Source: Streptomyces sennicomposti
Lineage (GTDB): Bacteria > Actinomycetota > Actinomycetes > Streptomycetales > Streptomycetaceae
Length of the DNA stretch: 64,000 bases
Direction of reading: 5' to 3'
NCBI RefSeq assembly: GCF_019890635.1
Contig: NZ_JAIOAB010000032.1
Location: 1 to 64,000, forward strand
Part shown: piece after piece, positions 1 to 7,783 of the stretch
Layout of the letters: each line of letters begins with the position of its first letter
Position numbering within the stretch: position 1 is the first letter of the stretch
Made by a program: the position numbers and the translations under genes
Notes under the pieces: generated by a model
Told to the model about the DNA's origin: nothing
Databases searched by the model: none
What the model saw: only the letters and a program-made list of their open reading frames with translations

Positions 1-610
1 CCGACACCTCCTGGTAGCTCGGCGGCGGCGAGGCGATCAGCACGCGCAGCAACTGGCGGCAGCGGTCGCCGAGTTCCTCGAACTCCTGCCACAGTCTGCG
101 GATCCGCTCGCTCTGCGCGGCGGCCTCCTCGGACTCCAGCACCGCCTGTTCGGGGGTGCTCTCCTCGCTGACCCGGTCGAGCAGGCGCGGATCGCTGGTC
201 ACCGTGAGCCGGCTCAGGCTTCGCAGGGTCCTCAGGCACTCGTTGCGGGCGGTGCTGGCGAGCCAGGAGCCCGCCTTGTCGGGTTCGCGGATGCGTGCGA
301 GGTGCTGGGCGAAGCGGAGCCACACGGTCTGGTAGACCTCGTGCCCGTCGGCGTCGGAGAGCCGGTGCGCGCGCACCACCGACCACACCAGCGGGCTCAG
401 CCCCTCCACCAGCGCTTTCCAGGCCGCCGCGTCGCCGTCGACTGCGGACCGGACGAGCGCGCCGACATCTGCACGGTCCACGGACTCACCTCTCGGGTAC
501 GGCAAGCCATCGTACGCCGTGGAGGGGAGGGCTCCGGTCCTCGCGAGGGTGACGGTGCGCGCCGGGCGGGCGGCCGTCATGGCCGTGGTCCTCATGGCCG
601 TGGTCCTCAT
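1..610 (-). CDS. sigma-70 family (ECF-like) RNA polymerase sigma factor, C-terminus off the left edge
   Basis: Directs RNA polymerase to a specific promoter set. Reading from 610 leftward, residues about 55-120 form sigma region 2 (AAWKALVEGLSPLVW, then GHEVYQTVWLRFAQHL), and residues about 175-203 start region 4 (RQLLRVLIASPPPSYQEVS) before the window ends, so the stop is not seen. The ATG at 610 overlaps the stop of the upstream protease in an ATGA, pointing to translational coupling. A 15-bp repeat creates further in-frame ATGs at 595 and 580, and a GTG at 481 has a GAGAGGTGAG ribosome site, so the true start is uncertain. No anti-sigma gene is visible; the partners here are two proteases. 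Target genes cannot be told from sequence. Confidence 0.87.
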   Translation of the reverse strand, partial: MRTTAMRTTAMTAARPARTVTLARTGALPSTAYDGLPYPRGESVDRADVGALVRSAVDGDAAAWKALVEGLSPLVWSVVRAHRLSDADGHEVYQTVWLRFAQHLARIREPDKAGSWLASTARNECLRTLRSLSRLTVTSDPRLLDRVSEESTPEQAVLESEEAAAQSERIRRLWQEFEELGDRCRQLLRVLIASPPPSYQEVS

Positions 611-2046
611 GGCCGCGGGGCGAGCCGGGCGACGGTGGCCGGGCGCCAGGTCGGCGGGCGCAGCGCGGGCACGTGCGCTCCGCGCACCTCGGCGTACTCG
701 GTGTTGGCGGCCAGGAGTTCACGCCGGGCCGCGCGGGCGTCGCGCTCCCGGTGCGCGGTCATGTGCGCGGCCACCATGCCGGCGGCGACGGGGGTGGCGA
801 AGGAGGTCCCGCTCCAGTGCGCGTACCCCTCGAACATCACCTGGTCCGCCTTGGCGGAGCCGTTGTCCTGTCCCTCGCTCAACAGGCCGGTGTGGCGCGG
901 GGACTGGCAGGTGCAGGCGTAGGCGAAGCCGAACCGGCAGGCGTCGTAGGTGGAGTGCTGGTAGACGTAGGGCACCGGGGCGGTGAAGCCGGTGAGGACT
1001 CCGGTGAGCCGCTCGCCGGGGGCGTACGCCGTGACCCAGGCGCCGTGGTTGCTGAAGCAGGCGCCGTGTTCGCCGTCGCCGCGCAGCGCGCCCACCGAGA
1101 GCACGGTGTCGGCGTACTCGGGCAGGCCCGCGTAGGCGGCGGGCCAGAACGGGGTGGCGCTGGCGTTGTTGCCGGCGGCGGCGACCAACAGGGTGCCCCG
1201 CGCGCGCAGTTCGCGCATGAACGCGTCGATGCCGAGGAGGCCGTCGGTGCGGCCGTTGGAGGTGCCGGCGGAGAGGCTGATGATGTCGGGCCAGCCGTCC
1301 GCTTCGACGGCCTCGAAGAGCTTGTGCCCGAACTCGGACTCCAGGATGGCGCCGGCGTCGTTGAGGGTGCCGCGGACGGTGATGTCGGTGTTGGGGGCGA
1401 CGGCGGCGACGAGTCCGGCGATGAACGTGCCGTGTCCGACGTACTGCTGGAGGACGCCGTGCTCGTCGGTCTCCTGGAGCTGCGCGTCGCCGCGGACGTG
1501 GGCGAGCAGCGGGACGGAGCCGTGGTCGCTCATGAGGCCGGTGTCGATGACGAGGACGCCCACGGCGGTGGCGGCGTCGTAGGGGGTGCCGGCGGGCGCG
1601 GGGTTGACGCCGCGGCGGCGCGGGGCGGGCACGGGCTCGTCGCCGGGGCAGGCGTTGACCGAGGTGATCGACACGACGTGGTTGCGGCTGACCAGGCGCC
1701 GGCCGGCCCGGCCCTCGTGCGGGCGCAGGGCGCGCAGCGCGTGGGCGACGGCGTGGTCGCCGTCGCGGCCGCCCTGGCCGGGGTCGCCGACCTGGATGCG
1801 GGTGACGCCGGTGCGGTTGGTGTCCGGGCCGGCCCGGCGCACCCGGTCGGCGGACAGGCCCTCGGTGGCGGTGAAGTGGCCGCGGACGGCGTCCTCGACG
1901 AGGCGGGCCTCCTCGCCGTCGCGGGCGAGGACGACGCCCTTCTCGTAGAGGAACTCGGCGGCGTCGTCCGGGCCCATCGCCAGGGGGACGTCGGGCATCG
2001 AGCGCTGGATCTGGTCGAACTGCTCGTGGAATCGCTGGGGCGCCAT
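607..2046 (-). CDS. cytoplasmic S8 (subtilisin-like) serine peptidase
   Basis: A 479-residue subtilase with a complete triad: Asp168 in VLVIDTG, His205 in GHGTF and Ser415 in SGTSFATP. There is no signal peptide or membrane segment, so it probably acts inside the cell. Residues 1-150 form a non-catalytic N-terminal region (MAPQRFHEQFDQIQRSMPDV onward). A Cys-containing insert (ACRFGFAYACTC) lies shortly before the serine motif. The ATG at 2046 follows a GGAGGACAC ribosome site. Its stop overlaps the sigma gene start, and it is divergent from a TPR-CHAT protease. The context suggests regulated intracellular cleavage rather than nutrition; the substrate is unknown and any link to the sigma factor is inference. 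Confidence 0.92.
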   Translation of the reverse strand: MAPQRFHEQFDQIQRSMPDVPLAMGPDDAAEFLYEKGVVLARDGEEARLVEDAVRGHFTATEGLSADRVRRAGPDTNRTGVTRIQVGDPGQGGRDGDHAVAHALRALRPHEGRAGRRLVSRNHVVSITSVNACPGDEPVPAPRRRGVNPAPAGTPYDAATAVGVLVIDTGLMSDHGSVPLLAHVRGDAQLQETDEHGVLQQYVGHGTFIAGLVAAVAPNTDITVRGTLNDAGAILESEFGHKLFEAVEADGWPDIISLSAGTSNGRTDGLLGIDAFMRELRARGTLLVAAAGNNASATPFWPAAYAGLPEYADTVLSVGALRGDGEHGACFSNHGAWVTAYAPGERLTGVLTGFTAPVPYVYQHSTYDACRFGFAYACTCQSPRHTGLLSEGQDNGSAKADQVMFEGYAHWSGTSFATPVAAGMVAAHMTAHRERDARAARRELLAANTEYAEVRGAHVPALRPPTWRPATVARLAPRP

Positions 2047-2141
2047 GGAGTGTCCTCCCGGTGGGCGGCGGTCGTCAGTCAGAGTCTGGGACGGCCGGAT
2101 TGATACAGCTGCGGCCGGTGCGGCGGTGTCGCGCCGACCAC

Positions 2142-2147
2142 TACCAT
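2142..2147 (+). promoter_or_regulatory. possible -10 box for leaderless TPR-CHAT transcript
   Basis: TACCAT ends 7 nt before the GTG at 2155, the spacing expected if transcription starts at the start codon. A classical ribosome site with normal spacing is absent. The -35 element is not clear, so this is a weak call. Confidence 0.3.
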
Positions 2148-2154
2148 CCGAGGG

Positions 2155-4761
2155 GTGACAGCGGGAAGCAGCGATTCGGCCCTCGATCTGCTGCCGATGG
2201 TGTTCGCCGCCCCCGGCGAGGCGCTGGAGCGGGCCCGCGGCCTGCTGGCGGCCGGGCCGCCGCCGTTGCACGGTTCGGTGGCGCACCAGGTGATCGGCAT
2301 CTGGCAGCGGGACTTCGGCGACATGCGCCTGGCGCTGCGGCATCTGCGGCGGGCCCGCGATCTGGCCGCCCGGGCCGATTCGGCCGAGCGGGAGGCCGAC
2401 GTGCTGGCCACGCTCGGGGTGGCGCTGGTGCACGCGGGACGGACCCGGCTGGGCCTCGCGGCGTTCGAGCGGGGGGTGGCGCGCGGCACCGGGCACACCC
2501 GGGCGCGGGTGCTGTTCCGGCGGGCGTACGTGTGGTGGGTGCTGGGCCGGCACCGCGAGGCGCTGGAGGACGTACGGCGCGCGGTGCCGGTGCTGCGGCA
2601 GGCGGACGACGTGATCTGGACGGCGCGGGCGCTGACCCTGCGGGCCACGGTGCATCTGGCGCTGGGGGCGGTGGAGCGGGCGGACGCCGACTTCACGGCG
2701 GCCGAGGCGCTGTGGGACACCACCGGCCAGGAGCACGACAAGGCGGACGCGGTGGAGAGCCGGGGGCTCGCGGCGTTCCGCAAGGGCGACATCCCGGCGG
2801 CGCTGCGGCTGCTGGACGAGGCCGAGGAGCGGTACGCGAAGCTGGGCACGCCGACGTTCATGCTGAACATCCGGCGCTGCGAGGTGCTGATGGCGGCCGG
2901 GCTGGCCCCCGAGGCGCTGGCCGAGGCGGACGCGGCGATCGCCGAACTGGACCGGCTCGGCGGCCAGTCCACCCGCAAGGCGGAACTGCTGCTGGCGGCG
3001 GCGCGGGCGGCCCGCCTCGCGGACGACCCGCACACGGCGACCGCCCGGGCGGCGGTGGCGGTGCGGCTGTTCGCGGGGCAGCGGCGCACCTGGTGGGAGA
3101 CGCACGCCCGGCTGGTGCTGATCGAGGCGCGGGCCGCGGCCGGGCGCCGTTCGGGGCGGCTGGTCGCGGACGCCGCCGCGGTCGCCGAGGACCTGGCCGC
3201 CTTCGGATCGCCGGCCGCTCCCGAGGCGTCGCTGCTGGCGGGCCGGATCGCGCTGGCGCTCGGCCGGTCGGCGGAGGCAGAGCGGCATCTGGCGCGGGCG
3301 GCCCGCAGCCGGCACGGCGGTCCGCCGCTGGCTCGGATGACGGGCTGGGCGGCGCAGGCGCTGCGGGCGCGGGCGGCCGGCTCGGGCCGGGGGGTACTGG
3401 AGGCGTGCCGGCGCGGTCTCGACGTGCTGGACGACCACCGGATGACGCTGGGCGCCTCGGAGTTGCGGGCGCGGGCGGCCGCGCAGGGCGCCGAGCTGGC
3501 CGCGCTGGCGCAGGAGGCGGCGGCCGCCTCGGGGCGGCCGCGGCGGCTGCTGGTGTGGAGCGAGCGGTGGCGGGCCACGGTGCTGTCCGCGCCGCCCACC
3601 CGGCCGCCGGCCGACCCCGCGCTGCTGAGCGCGCTGACCGCGTTCCGGGAGATCGCCGCCCGCGCGGAGGCGGCTCGCCGGGACGGGCCGCCGGTGGTGG
3701 CGCTGGAGCGCGAACAGCGGCGTTTGGAGCGGGAGATCCGCTCGCGCACCCTGCGGCTGCGCGGGGCCGCGCCCGGCGGCGGCGACCGGTTCGAGCCGGG
3801 GCGGCTGCTGGACCGGCTCGGCGAGGCACGGCTGGTCGAACTGGCCGTGCTGGACGGGCGGGTGCACGTGCTGCTGTGCGGGCGCGGCCGGGTACGGCGC
3901 TTCACGGCCGGGCGGCTGGCCGACGCGGTGCTGGAGGCCGAGCACGTGCAGGCGGGGCTGCGGCGGCTGGCCCATCCCGGGGCGGCGGCCCGGCTGCCGC
4001 TGGTGGAGGCGGCGGGCCGGCGTCTGGAGGAGCTGCTGCTCGGCCCGGCCGTACGGGAGTTGGGCGACGGGCCGGTCGTGGTGGTGCCGCCGGGTTCGCT
4101 GCACCGGGTGCCGTGGGCGCTGCTGCCGTCGCTGCGGGAGCGGGTGCTGAGCGTGTCGCCGTCGGCGAGCAGTTGGCTGCGGGCGCGGGAGACCGAACCG
4201 CCGCGCTCCGGGCGCCGGGTGCTGGTGCGCGGGCCGGGTCTGGCGACCGGCGGCGCGGAGGTGCCCGAGCTGGCCGGGCGGTACGGCGCTCCGGTCGTCC
4301 TGGAGGGCGACGGCGCCCATGCCTCGCGCGTGCTGCGGGAGTTGGACGGGGCGGCGCTCGCGCACATCGCCGCGCACGGCGTCTTCCGCGCGGACAGTCC
4401 GCTGTTCTCGTCGCTGGGCATGGCCGACGGTCCGCTGATCGTGCACGACTTCGAACGCCTCGACCGCAGCCCGTACCGGCTCATCCTGTCCTGCTGCGAC
4501 ACGGCCCGGTTCGCGTCGGTCGGCGCGGACGAACTCCTCGGCCTGGTCACGGCGTTGCTGCCGCTGGGCACGGCCGGGGTGGTGGCGTGCAGCGCGCCGG
4601 TCAACGACGAGGCGGTGGTGCCGCTGATGTTGGCCCTGCACCAGGGGATCGCCGCGGGTCGCTCGTTGGCCGAGGCCCTGCGCGACGCCCGCGCGGCCCT
4701 GCCGGCCGACGCCACCCACTTGGCGACGGGCTGGGCCTTCACAGCCTTCGGCGCGGCCTGA
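2155..4761 (+). CDS. TPR-CHAT caspase-like cysteine protease
   Basis: An 868-residue protein. Residues about 55-420 are helical TPR-like repeats rich in Ala, Leu and Arg; residues about 590-868 are a CHAT domain. The His-Cys dyad is visible: His741 in HIAAHG and Cys781 in ILSCCDTA, followed by the conserved G-x-V-x-C segment and RSLAEALRDAR. CHAT proteins are caspase/separase relatives often regulated through their TPRs. The GTG at 2155 abuts GAGGG with no spacing, while a TACCAT -10-like box lies at 2142-2147, so the mRNA may be leaderless. It is divergent from an S8 peptidase and a sigma factor. No Cas or STAND ATPase partner is nearby, so the activating signal is unknown. Confidence 0.9.
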   Translation: MTAGSSDSALDLLPMVFAAPGEALERARGLLAAGPPPLHGSVAHQVIGIWQRDFGDMRLALRHLRRARDLAARADSAEREADVLATLGVALVHAGRTRLGLAAFERGVARGTGHTRARVLFRRAYVWWVLGRHREALEDVRRAVPVLRQADDVIWTARALTLRATVHLALGAVERADADFTAAEALWDTTGQEHDKADAVESRGLAAFRKGDIPAALRLLDEAEERYAKLGTPTFMLNIRRCEVLMAAGLAPEALAEADAAIAELDRLGGQSTRKAELLLAAARAARLADDPHTATARAAVAVRLFAGQRRTWWETHARLVLIEARAAAGRRSGRLVADAAAVAEDLAAFGSPAAPEASLLAGRIALALGRSAEAERHLARAARSRHGGPPLARMTGWAAQALRARAAGSGRGVLEACRRGLDVLDDHRMTLGASELRARAAAQGAELAALAQEAAAASGRPRRLLVWSERWRATVLSAPPTRPPADPALLSALTAFREIAARAEAARRDGPPVVALEREQRRLEREIRSRTLRLRGAAPGGGDRFEPGRLLDRLGEARLVELAVLDGRVHVLLCGRGRVRRFTAGRLADAVLEAEHVQAGLRRLAHPGAAARLPLVEAAGRRLEELLLGPAVRELGDGPVVVVPPGSLHRVPWALLPSLRERVLSVSPSASSWLRARETEPPRSGRRVLVRGPGLATGGAEVPELAGRYGAPVVLEGDGAHASRVLRELDGAALAHIAAHGVFRADSPLFSSLGMADGPLIVHDFERLDRSPYRLILSCCDTARFASVGADELLGLVTALLPLGTAGVVACSAPVNDEAVVPLMLALHQGIAAGRSLAEALRDARAALPADATHLATGWAFTAFGAA

Positions 4762-4837
4762 ACCACCCGACGGCGGCAGGGCCAGCGGCACGGGGCCGCG
4801 ACGGGGCATCGCCCACGACGGTCCGCCGAGCGCGCGG

Positions 4838-5300
4838 GTCGCCGCCGGGCAGGCAGGTCGCCGCCGGGCAGGACGCCGACCGGGCAGGCCACCGGTCGGG
4901 CACGACGCCGACCGGCCAGGCACCTACCGGGCACGGCACCGGACGGGCAGACCTCAGCCGGGCAGGGCGCCCGGCCGGGTACCGCGCCGATCGGCCAAGC
5001 CACCGACCGGGCACGGCACCGGTCGGGCAGACCATCGGCCGGGCAAGACGCCGACCAGGCAGAGCACCGGCCGGGCACCACCTACCGGCCAGGCCACCTA
5101 CCGCGCGCGGCACCCGTCAGACAGGCCACCGGCCAGGCAGGACGCCGCCCCGGCGCGGCACCGACCGGACAGACCGCCAGCCGGACAAGACACCGGCCAG
5201 GCAGAGCACCGGCCGGACAAGCCACCTACCGGCCAGGGTGCCGGCCGTCAGGCCATCGGCCGGGCAAGGTGCCGTTCGGGCGGGGCGCCCGGCCGGGCGG
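4838..5300. repeat. degenerate 16-bp tandem array, about 28 copies
   Basis: Units resemble ACCGGCCGGGCAGGCC, mostly exactly 16 bp, with a few of 14, 15 or 18 bp. The array fills most of the 728-bp gap between the convergent CHAT gene (ends 4761) and a monooxygenase gene (ends 5490). The stretches 4762-4837 and 5301-5489 show no gene. A period of 16 is not a multiple of three and no spacers exist, so it is neither a coding repeat nor CRISPR. It looks like a minisatellite formed by slippage; a role as terminator or protein-binding array is possible. Confidence 0.85.
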
Positions 5301-5489
5301 ACGGGGGCGCGACCGCGTGAGGCAGCCCGCCCGGCCGGGAGCGCGCCAGCGCCGGGCGGCTCGTCGGGCCGGGAGCGCGGCCGGTCCGGCGAGTGCGCCC
5401 TGCCGGAAGGCCTCGGGCCGGGCAGGCCCGGCCGGGCGGGGAGGGCGGGCCGGGGACCGTCGGTGGTCGCGGTTCCGCCCCGCCGTTCC

Positions 5490-6617
5490 TCACCGCCTGC
5501 TCCACTCCTCGGCCAGGAGTGCGTACGACCGCACCCGGGCGGCGTGGTCGTGGGTGATGGTGGTGACGAGGAGTTCGTCCGCGCCCGTCGCGTCGCGCAG
5601 TTGTTCCAGCTGGTCGGCGACGCGGCCCGCGGAGCCCACGAACCGGGTGTCGAGGCGGTCCTGGACCAGCTCCTGATCCTCCTCGCTCCACTCGTGGCCG
5701 CGCGCCTCCTCGGGCGTCGGGTACGGGATCGCGCCCTCGGCGGTGCGGATGCTGCGCACCCACAGCCCGTAGCCTGCGGCGAGTTCCCGGGCCGTGGCGT
5801 CGTCCTCGGCGACCACCACGTCGGCCGAGACGCTGACGTAGGGCTTGTCGAGGTGGTCGGAGGGCTGGAAGAACGACCGGTAGCCGTCCACCGCCTCCAG
5901 CACGGTGGCGGGGCTGACGTGGTAGTTCGCGGCGAAACGCAGGCCCCGGCGGCCCGCGACCCGCGCGCTCTGCCCGCCGCTGCTGCCCAGGACCCACACC
6001 TCCACCTCGGCGCCCTCGCCGGGGATCACGTGCGCCTCCACGCCCTCCGGGGAGCGGTAGGCGCCCGCCAGCAGGGCCAGAAGGTCGTCGATCTGCTCGG
6101 CGTAGTCCTGGGACTCGGCGCCCGGCAGCTGGAGCAGCCGGCGCTGCAGGGCGATCCGCGGCGAGCCGAGGAGGCGTTCGAAGGAGAACCGGGGCGGGAT
6201 GAGCAGACCGTTCGGGGCGCGGCCGTCCACGACGGGCGTGACCGTCGCCGGGGTCTCCGTCTCCCCGGACGGACGGCCGCCCGAGCGGCCGAGGCCCAGG
6301 TCGAGGCGGCCCGGGTGCAGCGCGTCGATCAGGCCGAACTCCTCGACCGTGGACAGCGCGGTGCGGTGCCCGAGCTGTACGGCGCCGGAGCCGAGCCGGA
6401 TGGTGGAGGTGGCGGCGGCGGTCAGCGCGAGGAGCACCGCGGGCGAGGTGCCGGCCACGCCCGGGTTGAGGTGGTGCTCGGCGAACCAGTAGCGGGCGTA
6501 CCCGAGTTGCTCGGCCTGCCGGGCGAGGTCGAGGGAGTTGCGCAGGGCCTCGCCGGCCGTGGCGCCGGACGGGACCGGCACCAGGTCGAGGACGCCGAGG
6601 GGGGTGGGGAAGGACAA
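5490..6617 (-). CDS. LLM-class flavin-dependent oxidoreductase
   Basis: A 375-residue luciferase-like monooxygenase of the LuxA/YhbW type: N-terminal LGVLDLVPVPSGATAGEALR, then GYARYWFAEHHLNPGVAGTSP and LGSGAVQLGHRTALSTVEE. Such enzymes use reduced FMN and oxygen. The likely start is TTG at 6617, preceded by a GAGGAGG ribosome site at 6 nt; no ATG fits the beginning of the fold. It is the last gene of the eight-gene operon that begins with an ABC importer, 11 nt after the preceding monooxygenase. The substrate is unknown; the operon suggests an organosulfur or amine compound. Confidence 0.88.
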   Translation of the reverse strand: MSFPTPLGVLDLVPVPSGATAGEALRNSLDLARQAEQLGYARYWFAEHHLNPGVAGTSPAVLLALTAAATSTIRLGSGAVQLGHRTALSTVEEFGLIDALHPGRLDLGLGRSGGRPSGETETPATVTPVVDGRAPNGLLIPPRFSFERLLGSPRIALQRRLLQLPGAESQDYAEQIDDLLALLAGAYRSPEGVEAHVIPGEGAEVEVWVLGSSGGQSARVAGRRGLRFAANYHVSPATVLEAVDGYRSFFQPSDHLDKPYVSVSADVVVAEDDATARELAAGYGLWVRSIRTAEGAIPYPTPEEARGHEWSEEDQELVQDRLDTRFVGSAGRVADQLEQLRDATGADELLVTTITHDHAARVRSYALLAEEWSRR

Positions 6618-6628
6618 CGCGGGCCTCC

Positions 6629-7783
6629 TCAGCGGGCGGTGGCGGACAGGGACGCGGGCTGCCGCGAAGCGGCCTCCCCGGACACGGACGCACCGGAGAC
6701 GGGCTCCTGCGCAGGCGCTCCGGGCTCGGCGGACACCGGCCCCCAGGCGAACGGCGGGTCGGGTATCTCGGTGCGCAGCACGGGCGCGACCTCGCCCTGG
6801 AAGAGCTCCAGCGAGTCCCGGTGCTGGGCGTCGGTCAGCCCGCTCGCGTCCGCCTGCACATGCAGCACGGTGTGCCCGAACCGCTCGTGGTAGCGGTGCA
6901 CCTTCTCGATCACCTGCTGCGGGCTGCCGATCAGCGCGGAGCTGCGTTCCGCGTAGTCCTCCAGCGTCTCGAAGACGACGGGCAGGCCGTGCTCGCGCTG
7001 GAACGCCAGGTTGCTCTCGAAGACGGGCCGGTAGGCGTCCAGGGCCTCCTGGGAGGTGCGGGCGACGTAGAGGCCGGCCGAGCCCGCACCGACGGCGATG
7101 CGGGCCGGGTCGTGACCGTAGTGCTCCCAGCGCTCGCGGTAGTGGTCGATCAACTCGGCGTAGGGCTCGATGGGGTGGGTGACGTTCGCGGAGAACAGCG
7201 GGTCGCCGTAGCGGGCGGCGAGGTCGACGCTCTCCTTGCTGGTCGCACTGCCGTGCCAGACCCGGACCGGCTGCTGGTAGGGGCGCGGCCAGACCTCGGC
7301 GTCGGTCAGTTCGGGCCGGAACCGGGTCTTGGCGGTGACCTTGTCCTTTCGCCACAGCTGCCGGAACACCTCGTAGCTCTCGGCGTTGCGGTCCCACTGG
7401 TCCTCGGGTGTGACGTGGAACAGCTCGCGCTGGGCGGTGCCGTTGCCCTTGCCGATGATGAGGTCGAGGCGGCCGCCGGAGAGGTGGTCGAGCGTCGCGT
7501 AGTCCTCGTAGGCGCGGACCGGGTCGAGCAGGCTCAGGGTGGTGACGGCGGTGAACAGGCGGATGCGCCGGGTGAGCGCGGCGACGTGGCTGAGCACCAC
7601 CGTCGGCGAGGAGGAGATGAAGGGCCGCTCGTGCCGCTCCCCCACGCCGAAGCCGTCGAAGCCGAGTTCCTCGGCGAGCTGTGCGTTGTCGAGGACTTCC
7701 CGGAAGCGTTCGTGGGTGGACTTGAGGACGCCCGTCACGGGGTCGGGGCGGTGCACGATCAGGGTGATGGCGAGGAACTTCAC
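6629..7783 (-). CDS. LLM-class flavin-dependent oxidoreductase
   Basis: A 384-residue luciferase-family enzyme beginning KFLAITLIVHRPDPVTG, with the typical HLSGGRLDLIIGKGN and VWHGSATSKESVDLAARYGD motifs. The GTG start at 7783 overlaps the upstream stop in a GTGA, so it is translationally coupled to the NtaA/SnaA-like gene. The last 35 residues are a Pro/Ala/Ser tail without known domain. Together with three sister enzymes it probably oxidises a substrate imported by the operon's ABC transporter. Family identity is clear; the reaction is not. Confidence 0.9.
   Translation of the reverse strand: MKFLAITLIVHRPDPVTGVLKSTHERFREVLDNAQLAEELGFDGFGVGERHERPFISSSPTVVLSHVAALTRRIRLFTAVTTLSLLDPVRAYEDYATLDHLSGGRLDLIIGKGNGTAQRELFHVTPEDQWDRNAESYEVFRQLWRKDKVTAKTRFRPELTDAEVWPRPYQQPVRVWHGSATSKESVDLAARYGDPLFSANVTHPIEPYAELIDHYRERWEHYGHDPARIAVGAGSAGLYVARTSQEALDAYRPVFESNLAFQREHGLPVVFETLEDYAERSSALIGSPQQVIEKVHRYHERFGHTVLHVQADASGLTDAQHRDSLELFQGEVAPVLRTEIPDPPFAWGPVSAEPGAPAQEPVSGASVSGEAASRQPASLSATAR

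Noticed and set aside
1..4761. Type III-E CRISPR (Craspase) locus suggested by TPR-CHAT plus sigma factor
   Set aside because: No gRAMP/Cas7-11, Cas1/Cas2, Csx30-like gene or array; only the CHAT and sigma themes are shared.
607..4923. Very long minus-strand open frame of about 1400 codons
   Set aside because: Only its downstream third (607-2046) is the S8 peptidase. The rest is antisense to the CHAT gene, Arg/Pro/Gln-rich and without family similarity, an effect of high GC.
4838..5300. 16-bp array considered as a CRISPR
   Set aside because: No spacers of constant length, units are contiguous and degenerate, and no cas genes are near.
2061..6893. Plus-strand open frame of about 1600 codons across the CHAT gene, the 16-bp array and the antisense of a monooxygenase
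   Set aside because: Gly/Arg/Ala low complexity in the wrong frame of a clear gene; no domain.
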